Part shown: positions 26,445 through 33,411 of the stretch, in pieces
Position numbering within the stretch: position 1 is the first letter of the stretch
Layout: each line of letters opens with the position of its first letter
Source of the DNA: Rhodococcus oxybenzonivorans
GTDB taxonomy: Bacteria > Actinomycetota > Actinomycetes > Mycobacteriales > Mycobacteriaceae
Length of the DNA stretch: 64,000 nucleotides
Direction of reading: 5' to 3'
Assembly (NCBI RefSeq): GCF_003130705.1
Contig: NZ_CP021354.1
Coordinates: 3,224,001 to 3,288,000 of the forward strand
Notes under the pieces: generated by a model
The model's input: only the letters and a program-made list of their open reading frames with translations
What the model was told of the DNA's origin: nothing
Databases searched by the model: none
Translations under genes and position numbers: made by a program

Positions 26445-27842
26445 ATGAGTATCCAGTCGGTTGAGTCACGCCGCCATCGCGTCGTGGTCATTGGATCCGG
26501 CTTCGGTGGTCTGTTCGGCACGCAGGCCCTCAAGAAGGCCGACGTCGACATCACCATGATTGCGCGCACCACTCACCACCTGTTCCAGCCCTTGCTGTAC
26601 CAGGTGGCCACCGGCATTCTCTCTGTCGGCGACATCGCGCCCGCCACCCGGCTCGTGCTGCGTAAGCAGAAGAACGCTCGGGTGTTGCTCGGCGATGTCG
26701 AGTCGATCGACCTGGAAACGAAGACCATCACGTCCCGCTTCCTGGACCGGACCACCATCACTCCGTACGACAGCCTGATCGTGGCGGCGGGGGCAGGCCA
26801 GTCCTACTTTGGCAACGACCATTTCTCCGAGTTCGCGCCCGGAATGAAAACGATCGATGACGCGCTCGAGTTGCGTGGTCGCATCCTGGGCGCCTTCGAA
26901 CAGGCGGAGCTGTCCCACGATCCGGAAGAACGCGCCCGGCTGCTCACGTTCGTGGTGGTGGGTGCGGGCCCGACGGGTGTCGAGTTGGCGGGGCAGATCG
27001 CCGAATTGTCACGTCGCACTTTGTCCGGCGCTTTCCGGAACATCGACCCGCGCGAGGCCCGAGTGATTCTCCTCGACGGCGCCGGGGACGTGCTGCCGGT
27101 GTATGGCGGCAAGTTGAGCCGCAAGGCAGCCGAGCAGCTCGAGAGGCTCGGCATCGAGATTCAGCTGGGCGCAATGGTCACGGACGTCGACGTCGACGGA
27201 CTCGTGGTGAAGGACAAGGACGGAACCCAGCGGCGCATCGAGTCGCAGTGCAAGGTGTGGTCTGCCGGTGTGCAGGCCAGCCCGCTGGGCAAGCAGATCG
27301 CCGACCAGTCCGAAGCCGAGGTCGACCGGGCGGGCCGGTTGCTCGTGAACCCCGACCTGTCGGTGCCGGGCCACCCCGAGGTCTTCGTCATCGGCGACAT
27401 GATGTCGCTGGACAAGCTGCCGGGGCTGGCGCAGGTCGCCATGCAGGGCGGAAAGTACGCGGCCAAGCAGATCATCGCCGGCTTACACGGTCAAAAGCCC
27501 GAAGATCGCCCGCCGTTCAAGTATTTCGACAAGGGCAGCATGGCCACGATCTCCCGGTTCAGCGCCGTCGCGAAGGTGGGCAAGCTCGAAATCAGTGGCT
27601 TCATCGGCTGGGTGGCTTGGCTGGCGATCCACCTGATGTATCTGGTCGGCTTCCGCAGCCGGTTGTCCACTCTGCTGTCGTGGACGGTGACGTTCCTCGG
27701 TCGTGGACGCGCGCAGATGGCATCCACCGAACAGTGGGTGTTCGCCCGCAATGCCATGGAACAGCTGGAACGCCACGAGCGCGAGAAGCAGGCTTCAATC
27801 GAACCGTCGACCGCTACAGGGCAGCGCAAGGCCGCGGGCTAG
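26445..27842 (+). CDS. ndh: type II NADH dehydrogenase (NDH-2)
   Basis: NDH-2 passes electrons from NADH to menaquinone without pumping protons. The 465-residue protein has an N-terminal FAD-binding GSGFGGLFGTQALKKADVDI, the quinone-site-like segment HHLFQPLLYQVATGILSVGD, an NADH-binding VVVGAGPTGVELAGQIAELS, and the second FAD motif HPEVFVIGDMMSLDKLPGLA-QVAMQGGKYAAKQI. The C-terminal part (FIGWVAWLAIHLMYLVGFRS) anchors it to the membrane. TAGATT at 26426-26431 and GAGGAG before ATG 26445 form its promoter and RBS. Confidence 0.93.
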   Translation: MSIQSVESRRHRVVVIGSGFGGLFGTQALKKADVDITMIARTTHHLFQPLLYQVATGILSVGDIAPATRLVLRKQKNARVLLGDVESIDLETKTITSRFLDRTTITPYDSLIVAAGAGQSYFGNDHFSEFAPGMKTIDDALELRGRILGAFEQAELSHDPEERARLLTFVVVGAGPTGVELAGQIAELSRRTLSGAFRNIDPREARVILLDGAGDVLPVYGGKLSRKAAEQLERLGIEIQLGAMVTDVDVDGLVVKDKDGTQRRIESQCKVWSAGVQASPLGKQIADQSEAEVDRAGRLLVNPDLSVPGHPEVFVIGDMMSLDKLPGLAQVAMQGGKYAAKQIIAGLHGQKPEDRPPFKYFDKGSMATISRFSAVAKVGKLEISGFIGWVAWLAIHLMYLVGFRSRLSTLLSWTVTFLGRGRAQMASTEQWVFARNAMEQLERHEREKQASIEPSTATGQRKAAG

Positions 27843-27868
27843 TTCCCGACCACAGCGAACACAGGCGC

Positions 27869-27893
27869 AGGGCACCGGGCTACTGGGTGCCCT
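27869..27893 (+). terminator. hairpin terminator after ndh
   Basis: AGGGCACC pairs with GGTGCCCT around a 9-nt loop, 26 bp after the ndh stop. The next 346 bp (27894-28239) contain no supported gene; they presumably carry the kinase promoter, but no clear -10/-35 pair is seen. Confidence 0.65.
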
Positions 27894-28239
27894 TCGCCCG
27901 TTCGTGTCACTGATGGTTCGCTGGAGAAGTGCAGCGTGCGCGAGGTCTGGTTCATCGCGGACCGACTGCACCCACCGCCGCGGCGTAGCGAGGTCGGGTT
28001 GTCGGCGGTGGAGAAACCCGCAGGCGACCACGGTGATGGTCTGGCCGGGCCGCCAGTTTCGGTTGTCGTCCTGACCTCGGCAGGAATCGCCTCGAGCGCC
28101 GGGTATCCGGTGATCCCGCGCGGAAGTGTCGACCCACTCCGCTGTACCGGATTAGAATCGCGGGTTGGAAGGTCATTTCTTCGGCATCCCACAGCACCCG
28201 GAGAGCGCCAGTATCGGGCTGGCGGACTAGTAGGCGCGC

Positions 28240-30456
28240 ATGAATGACGCGAGAGTACTGGCACACCGCTACCGGTTGGACGCGGTGCTCGGCATCGGTG
28301 GAATGGGTCGCGTGTACCGCGCGTGGGACTCTGTTCTGGACCGTCCGGTGGCAGTCAAGGTGCTACGAACCGAACTACTCGAAGAGGATCCCACGGGAAA
28401 TTGCCTGGAGCGATTTCGTCGGGAAGCGCGAATTGTTGCCAGCTTCGACCACCCAGCGATCGTCCATGTGTACGACTTGGGTGAGGATATGCTCGGCGGC
28501 GAGCGAGCGCATTTCCTCGTCATGCAACTTGTTTCGGGGAAGACCTTGCAGCAGCGTCACCGCACGGATGGCCCGCTTGCGCTGCCTCTCCTCGTCCACG
28601 TCATGGGTGACGTGCTGAGTGCGCTGCAGCACGCTCACGAACGCGGAGTTGTTCACCGAGATGTGAAGCCGGCGAACGTTATGCTCACTGATTCCGGAGC
28701 GGTGAAGGTGATGGACTTCGGGATTGCGCACCTGAGGGGTTGCAGTAACCTGCTGACGGGAACCGGCAACATTATCGGCACCGTCGCCTATCTGGCACCT
28801 GAGCAGGCTCGCGACAGCCGGCTCGTCGATGCGCGCTCCGACGTGTACTCCGTCGGATGTATGTTGTATCACCTCCTCACCGACCGGCTGCCCTTCCCTG
28901 GTGATACCCCGTGGCAGATCCTCGCCTCGCAGCTGGAGCGTCGTTACGTTCCGGCTTCTGAGGTGAGACCGATGCTCGGCACCGTCTTCGACGACGTTCT
29001 GAAGCGGGCCCTTGCCCTCGAACCAGACCATCGCTATTCCAGTGCCGCCGAAATGTGTGTGGAGCTGTTCGCCCTGAAGCCCAGCCTCTCGGCCGAACCG
29101 GGCCAGTTCGCGTCCGACCGCACCTCGGCGTCCGCATCCGCATCCGCATCCGCGACGATGTTGTCGGGACCGGACGACACCGAAACGCAGGTTGCGAACC
29201 TGCCCAGCAAATTCCACTCCACAGCGCCGGCTTCGGGACCCATAGGCCTGCAGACCGGATCGTCGCCGGAAGTGCGCCATCCGTCCTTCGACAGCCTGGC
29301 GCCGCCACCGCTCACACCGGCATCTCCGCCGACGGATCAACCGTTGGTCGGCAGAACCGGGCCGAGCCGCCGGGAAGTCCTGGCCGGTTTGGGTGGAGGG
29401 GCAGTACTCGTGGCCGGTGGGGCCGCGATCTGGTTGATCACGTCCTCCTCGGACGGGAAGCCCTCTTCTCCAACGCTTTCCGGTCGACCCGGCGCGGTGC
29501 TGTGGACTGCTTCGGCTGGCACCGTGATCATCTTCTCGGCGCCGACCCTGGGTGCCGGCCTCGTCTACATAGGTGGCTACGACAACAACGTGTACGCGTT
29601 GGACGCAGCGACCGGGGTGCAGCGCTGGACAGCTGCCACTGGGGACCGGGTCAGGCCGTCGCCGGCCTTCGCCGACGGACTGGTCTATGTCGCGAGCTGG
29701 GACGGGAACGTCTACGCACTCGAGGCGAAGACGGGAGAAGAGCGCTGGAAGACCGCACCCGGCAACCCGGGCGACACGTTCCCGGTTTCACCGGTGGTGT
29801 CCGACGGGACGGTGTACTTCGGTGCTACCGACTGGTACGTCTACGGGCTCGACTCGGCCACCGGTGCGATGCGCTGGAAGACCCGCACCAACGGTGCCGC
29901 CGCCGCGGCCCCAGCGGTCGCCGATAGTGTGGTGTACCTCGGAACCGAGGGGTACGTGTACGCGCTGGATGCCCACACCGGCACGGCGCAGTGGGCGAGC
30001 CCCGTGGGGGGCCAGGTCTGGTCGTCGCCGGCCGTTGGGGACGGACGCGTCTACCTCGGCAACGAGGACTTCGCGGTGTATGCGCTCGACGCCGGCTCCG
30101 GCGAAGTCCGCTGGAAGACCCTTACCGGCGGCGAGGTTTATTCGTCGCCGGCGGCAGCGGGGGGCCTGGTTTACGTCGGCAGCTACGACAAGAACGTGTA
30201 TGCGCTCGACGCCGGCTCCGGCGAAGTCCGCTGGAAGACCCTTACCGGCGGTCAGGTTCATTCGTCACCGGCCGTGGCAGACGGCGTGGTTTATGTCGCC
30301 AGCTGGGACGGCTACCTCTATGCCCTTGACGCGCAGGACGGCACGGTACGGTGGAAAACTCCTATGGGCGGGCAGGTCTGGTCTTCGCCGACCGTCTCCG
30401 ACAAGCTGGTCTACCTCGGCAATTACAACGGGAAGGTATACGCCGTCGAGAGATGA
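28240..30456 (+). CDS. membrane Ser/Thr protein kinase with extracellular PQQ beta-propeller
   Basis: Residues 11-275 form a PknB-type kinase: Gly loop GIGGMGRVYRAWD, Lys40, HRDVKPAN (139-146), DFG (159-161) and APEQA. A Ser/Ala/Pro-rich juxtamembrane linker (about 290-375) leads to one membrane helix (about 378-398: VLAGLGGGAVLVAGGAAIWL). Outside the cell, residues 415-738 hold about eight PQQ/quinoprotein-type repeats of ~40 residues (pattern G-x-V-Y-x-x-x-x-D-x-x-V-Y-A-L-D-A-x-T-G-x-x-R-W). This propeller is the sensor. The convergent gene, ending 6 bp away, encodes an exported sugar-binding-type lipoprotein that could be its ligand or partner. Confidence 0.92.
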   Translation: MNDARVLAHRYRLDAVLGIGGMGRVYRAWDSVLDRPVAVKVLRTELLEEDPTGNCLERFRREARIVASFDHPAIVHVYDLGEDMLGGERAHFLVMQLVSGKTLQQRHRTDGPLALPLLVHVMGDVLSALQHAHERGVVHRDVKPANVMLTDSGAVKVMDFGIAHLRGCSNLLTGTGNIIGTVAYLAPEQARDSRLVDARSDVYSVGCMLYHLLTDRLPFPGDTPWQILASQLERRYVPASEVRPMLGTVFDDVLKRALALEPDHRYSSAAEMCVELFALKPSLSAEPGQFASDRTSASASASASATMLSGPDDTETQVANLPSKFHSTAPASGPIGLQTGSSPEVRHPSFDSLAPPPLTPASPPTDQPLVGRTGPSRREVLAGLGGGAVLVAGGAAIWLITSSSDGKPSSPTLSGRPGAVLWTASAGTVIIFSAPTLGAGLVYIGGYDNNVYALDAATGVQRWTAATGDRVRPSPAFADGLVYVASWDGNVYALEAKTGEERWKTAPGNPGDTFPVSPVVSDGTVYFGATDWYVYGLDSATGAMRWKTRTNGAAAAAPAVADSVVYLGTEGYVYALDAHTGTAQWASPVGGQVWSSPAVGDGRVYLGNEDFAVYALDAGSGEVRWKTLTGGEVYSSPAAAGGLVYVGSYDKNVYALDAGSGEVRWKTLTGGQVHSSPAVADGVVYVASWDGYLYALDAQDGTVRWKTPMGGQVWSSPTVSDKLVYLGNYNGKVYAVER
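30076..30251 (+). repeat. duplicated propeller-blade DNA, 120-bp period
   Basis: A 56-bp stretch at 30076-30131 is repeated exactly at 30196-30251. The spacing of 120 bp equals one 40-residue propeller repeat, so a whole blade was duplicated recently or homogenised by gene conversion. Confidence 0.85.
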
Positions 30457-30462
30457 CCGCGG

Positions 30463-31653
30463 TTACCTCGGTACGTACTCCTCATGCCAAACGATCTCGC
30501 GGGTGGCGTAACTGACGTTGCCGAGCAGCGGCAGGTAACGTTCGTAGCGTGTGCGATCGGCGAAGACCGCTGCGGGACTCGCATTGTCCGCTATGTAAGT
30601 GTCGACGCTGCCTGGCGAATCGAGCACGATCGGTTTTGCCACGATAACCCGCGGGATCTGCTTACCCTCGATCCAGTCGGCGGCAAATTGTCCCAGCCCG
30701 TATCCCATCAGGTGCCACGGGAACGCAATGCTGGCGCGGTAGGGTCCGTCGTTCTTGACAAGTGCCAGCGCCTCCTTGTCGCCGTCGACACCGGAGAAGT
30801 ACATGTCGTCGGCGAGCTTGCCGGACTGGTCCAATGCCCTGTAGGCGCCCACCACCAGGGTGTCACCACCGAGGATGATCCTGATGTCGGGCTGCTCCGC
30901 GATGACGGTGCTCATGATCGCGGCACCATTGGCGGTCGAGATGTCGGGTGCATCCACATCGCTGACCACGCTCAAGCCACTGCCTGCGCTCCGCAGGCCG
31001 TCCAGTACGCCGGCGTGCCTCAACTGCAGCTGCGGTGAGGCGGAGTCCAAATTGAAGTAGTGCACTTTCGCGTTCCCCTGGAGGCGCGCGGTCGCGAAAT
31101 CCGCTGCTGCCTTGCCCTGCGTGAAACCGATGTCGTACTGGTTGGCGGCGACCTGGAGCGTGCTCGGCTGAGTGATGATGCCTTGCACGCAGACGCCTTG
31201 TCGCAAGGCGGCATCGAGGATGGGGCGTTGAATCACCGCGTTGAGCGGTTGGAATGCCAGTGCGCCGACGCCGCGGGCGAGGAACGTTTCGAGCTGGCGG
31301 AGATTCTTCGTAGGGTCGTCGCCAGAGAAGGCGGTGAGGTATTGCAATCCCCGTTCCCTCGACGCGGCTTCCACTCCGGCGCCGAGGGCGAGGAAAAATT
31401 CTGCGGCCGCGGTGCTGGCCCAAGCGGCGCGCCGGGGTAGTCCAGTGGGGGGTCCGCTTGGCAACGAGGGATCGAATTGGCCGAGTTCCTCAGGCGGCGC
31501 CGGCGATTTTGGGCCGCCGGCCTGCGAATTGCCGTTCTTCGACGCACACGCCGCCGAGAGCGCGGCGCCGGCCATGCCAGACCCCGCCAGCGCCCCTAGT
31601 CTGAGCAGGTCACGGCGACTCAGTCCGGGCAGGTGCCGCTTCTCGAACGGCAT
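30463..31653 (-). CDS. Tat-exported substrate-binding lipoprotein (type 1 periplasmic-binding fold)
   Basis: The 396-residue protein begins with a twin-arginine signal (LSRRDLLRLGALAGSGMAGA) and a lipobox S-A-A-C, so it is probably exported folded and then lipidated. The rest matches sugar ABC-transporter binding proteins of the RbsB group: LQYLTAFSGDDPTKNLRQLE, GVGALAFQPLNAVIQRPILD, DIRIILGGDTLVVGAYRALD and DDMYFSGVDGDKEALALV. No permease or ATPase gene is adjacent. TATCGT lies 6 nt before ATG 31653 (leaderless). Convergence with the PQQ kinase suggests a sensing rather than a transport role. Confidence 0.83.
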   Translation of the reverse strand: MPFEKRHLPGLSRRDLLRLGALAGSGMAGAALSAACASKNGNSQAGGPKSPAPPEELGQFDPSLPSGPPTGLPRRAAWASTAAAEFFLALGAGVEAASRERGLQYLTAFSGDDPTKNLRQLETFLARGVGALAFQPLNAVIQRPILDAALRQGVCVQGIITQPSTLQVAANQYDIGFTQGKAAADFATARLQGNAKVHYFNLDSASPQLQLRHAGVLDGLRSAGSGLSVVSDVDAPDISTANGAAIMSTVIAEQPDIRIILGGDTLVVGAYRALDQSGKLADDMYFSGVDGDKEALALVKNDGPYRASIAFPWHLMGYGLGQFAADWIEGKQIPRVIVAKPIVLDSPGSVDTYIADNASPAAVFADRTRYERYLPLLGNVSYATREIVWHEEYVPR

Positions 31654-31768
31654 GGCTCGACGATAGCAAGCGAATCAGTTCGTGGCGATCTAGATGGCGT
31701 TGCCCGGTTGGCGGATGCGCGAGTTGTCGGCGACCCCACCCGCACCAGGGCCGACTCGTCGAGCTCGG

Positions 31769-32230
31769 TCACTTGCCCAGCGAGGCGGTGTCGGTGATGT
31801 TCGCCAATCGGACCTGACCCTTCGAGACCAGCCGATCGTTCTCGTCGGTGATCCGGACCTCCCACAATTGCTGGGTGCGACCGCGGTGAATCGGGCTGGC
31901 CTCGGCGGTCAGCGTGCCGTCGCGTGTGGCGCGGAGAAAGTCGGTGTTGTTGTTGACCCCGACCACGTGTCCCCGACCGCCCAACCACATCATTCCGGCC
32001 GTGCTTGCCACCGATTCGACGACCGCGCAGTACACGCCGCCGTGCTGAATTCCGGCGGGCTGCTGCAGGTCCGGGGTGACCGTCCACTGGGCGCACACGC
32101 GATCCGGACCGAGTTCGGTGTACTCGAGACCGATCACGGCATCGAATCCCTTGCCCAATCGCTGAAGCATCACGTCGGTGCCGATCGGACCGTCGCCGTT
32201 CGTGGCCTGCCGTTCGGGGGAACCCACCAT
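31769..32230 (-). CDS. PaaI/hotdog-fold thioesterase (Rv1847-like)
   Basis: This 153-residue hotdog protein starts at ATG 32230 behind GGAG. It has the substrate-binding G-I-Q-H-G-G-V-Y-C-A-V-V-E-S-V-A helix (catalytic acid region), then VGVNNNTDFLRATRDGTLTA, and RTQQLWEVRITDENDRLVSK near the end, as in acyl-CoA thioesterases of the PaaI/ComA2 group. Its position and strand relative to the sRNA candidate and blaI match Rv1847 of M. tuberculosis. The substrate is not predictable. Confidence 0.85.
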   Translation of the reverse strand: MVGSPERQATNGDGPIGTDVMLQRLGKGFDAVIGLEYTELGPDRVCAQWTVTPDLQQPAGIQHGGVYCAVVESVASTAGMMWLGGRGHVVGVNNNTDFLRATRDGTLTAEASPIHRGRTQQLWEVRITDENDRLVSKGQVRLANITDTASLGK

Positions 32231-32333
32231 CACACACTCCATTGGATCACTGGGCGCTGTCGCAGCGCATTCGTTTCTCCTGCCTACACGACGTCGGTGC
32301 GGGAGCGGGAAGCAGGTGTGCCGAAAACAGATC

Positions 32334-32367
32334 GGCGGGCCCCACACCCTTCGGTGTGAGGCCCGCC
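32334..32367 (-). terminator. intrinsic terminator of the sRNA candidate
   Basis: GGCGGGCC pairs with GGCCCGCC and CACACC with GGTGTG, with one mismatch between them and a 4-nt loop. On the minus strand it is followed by GATCTGTTTT, giving a short U-run. Confidence 0.85.
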
Positions 32368-32453
32368 ATGAGTGGACCGGGAGTCTCTGCAGCCCTCAGG
32401 ACTCCGGTACGGTCCGGCAGTTCGGTTCGAGATGTCGTGCGTGCCGACGTGGC
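32334..32453 (-). ncRNA. predicted IdeR-regulated small RNA, positional match to MrsI (ncRv11846)
   Basis: On the minus strand a promoter with -35 TTGCAA, an 18-bp spacer and -10 TATAGT (32460-32465) is overlapped by an IdeR-type box (32463-32481). About 110-120 nt downstream lies a strong terminator hairpin (32334-32367) followed by TGTTTT. In between there is no supported reading frame, but a second hairpin of roughly 10 bp with a 7-nt loop at 32377-32407. In M. tuberculosis the iron-starvation sRNA MrsI lies between the thioesterase gene Rv1847 and blaI (Rv1846c), on the Rv1847 strand, under IdeR control; order and strand agree here. The 5' end is estimated from the -10 box. Confidence 0.7.
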
Positions 32454-32459
32454 CCCCTG

Positions 32460-32481
32460 ACTATAGGCAAGGCTGCCCTAA
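32460..32481 (-). promoter_or_regulatory. -10 box and IdeR-type operator of the sRNA candidate
   Basis: The box ATAGGCAAGGCTGCCCTAA (32463-32481) matches 14 of 19 bases of the IdeR consensus TTAGGTTAGGCTAACCTAA. It overlaps the minus-strand -10 TATAGT (32460-32465); -35 TTGCAA lies at 32484-32489. Iron-loaded IdeR bound here would block the promoter. Confidence 0.65.
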
Positions 32482-32494
32482 TTTTGCAACCGCT

Positions 32495-33196
32495 TCAGTG
32501 GATCCGCGTCAGCCGGGTCTTCCACCGGACCGGCGCACCGGCGGACACGAAAGCGTCCAATATGCCCTGACCGCGGCGCTGAGCGGCCGACTCCCCCTCG
32601 CCTGCGAGGATCGGCACGTATGTCGAGGCGCCGAGTACTGCCTCCCCGACCAGACCCCAGAAGCGAGAGGCGTCGATCGGCGTGCACCGCGCGATCGCGT
32701 CGAAAATCGCGTGCAGCGATGTGAGGCAACGGTGAACGGTCCAAACCAGGAGTGCTCGTTCACACGGCACTGTCACCGTGCCCCGGGTGCCGGCCCACGG
32801 ATCGTCGGGCAGAACCCGCATCGTGTCGTCGGCGAGCCCCGCCCAATCGATGCCGCCGTCGCTGTCCATGTGAATCCACAGATTCTCGAGGCCCGGGTCC
32901 CACGCGCGCCCTTCGAGGACGACGAGCGCGGTGACTCGCCCGACCACGGCGTGGATGAGCGAGGTGGCGACCTGCATCGCGGCGACGTCGGGGTCCGGAA
33001 CGTCCTCGAGGGAGCGGGCCCACATACGCGGAACGCGGTCACCGTCCAGATCGTCTGCAAGCGACCACCACCGCCGTTTTCCCTCGTCGGCCATCGATGC
33101 GACCGCATACATCCGCGGATAGTCGGGATTCAATGAGCGAAGGCGCGCGCAGGACGCGTCCAGAGCGGTCGCGGGGGCAGACAGGGTAGAAGTCAC
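32495..33196 (-). CDS. siderophore-reductase-like/IucA-IucC C-terminal-like protein
   Basis: GTG 33196 lies behind GGAG; the product has 233 residues. Its helical pattern (PDVAAMQVATSLIHAVVGRV, LVWTVHRCLTSLHAIFDAIA, ASRFWGLVGEAVLGASTYVP) resembles FhuF-type ferric-siderophore reductases and the IucA/IucC C-terminal-like proteins that accompany siderophore uptake genes in actinobacteria. The C-terminal Cys cluster that holds the 2Fe-2S centre in FhuF is missing, so reductase activity is doubtful. The gene diverges from the FecCD operon across a 215-bp region with two IdeR-type boxes, so an iron role is well supported. Confidence 0.62.
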   Translation of the reverse strand: MTSTLSAPATALDASCARLRSLNPDYPRMYAVASMADEGKRRWWSLADDLDGDRVPRMWARSLEDVPDPDVAAMQVATSLIHAVVGRVTALVVLEGRAWDPGLENLWIHMDSDGGIDWAGLADDTMRVLPDDPWAGTRGTVTVPCERALLVWTVHRCLTSLHAIFDAIARCTPIDASRFWGLVGEAVLGASTYVPILAGEGESAAQRRGQGILDAFVSAGAPVRWKTRLTRIH

Positions 33197-33233
33197 CGTG
33201 CACTCCAATCGGTCGGGTGGAACCGTTCTCAAC

Positions 33234-33252
33234 GTAGGTGAGCCTAACCAAA
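33234..33252. promoter_or_regulatory. IdeR/DtxR-type iron box (proximal to reductase-like gene)
   Basis: GTAGGTGAGCCTAACCAAA matches 15 of 19 bases of the IdeR consensus. It lies 38 bp upstream of GTG 33196. Confidence 0.78.
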
Positions 33253-33334
33253 TTACAAGAGTTGCTTTCCTGTGATGTAGAGCACCCACTGCAGCGCGCC
33301 GGAAGTGGACATACCGCCCGCAGGGACATCAGAG

Positions 33335-33353
33335 ATAGGGTTCCGTAACCTAA
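33335..33353. promoter_or_regulatory. IdeR/DtxR-type iron box (proximal to FecCD operon)
   Basis: ATAGGGTTCCGTAACCTAA keeps both outer half-site ends (TAGG and AACCTAA) and matches 13 of 19 consensus bases. It lies 59 bp before GTG 33412 of the permease operon. Confidence 0.65.
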
Positions 33354-33411
33354 GTAGTTGAATCGGTGCAGATTCGGTTCCGGTGCACACACGTCAGGAG
33401 CTTTTCCCGCA

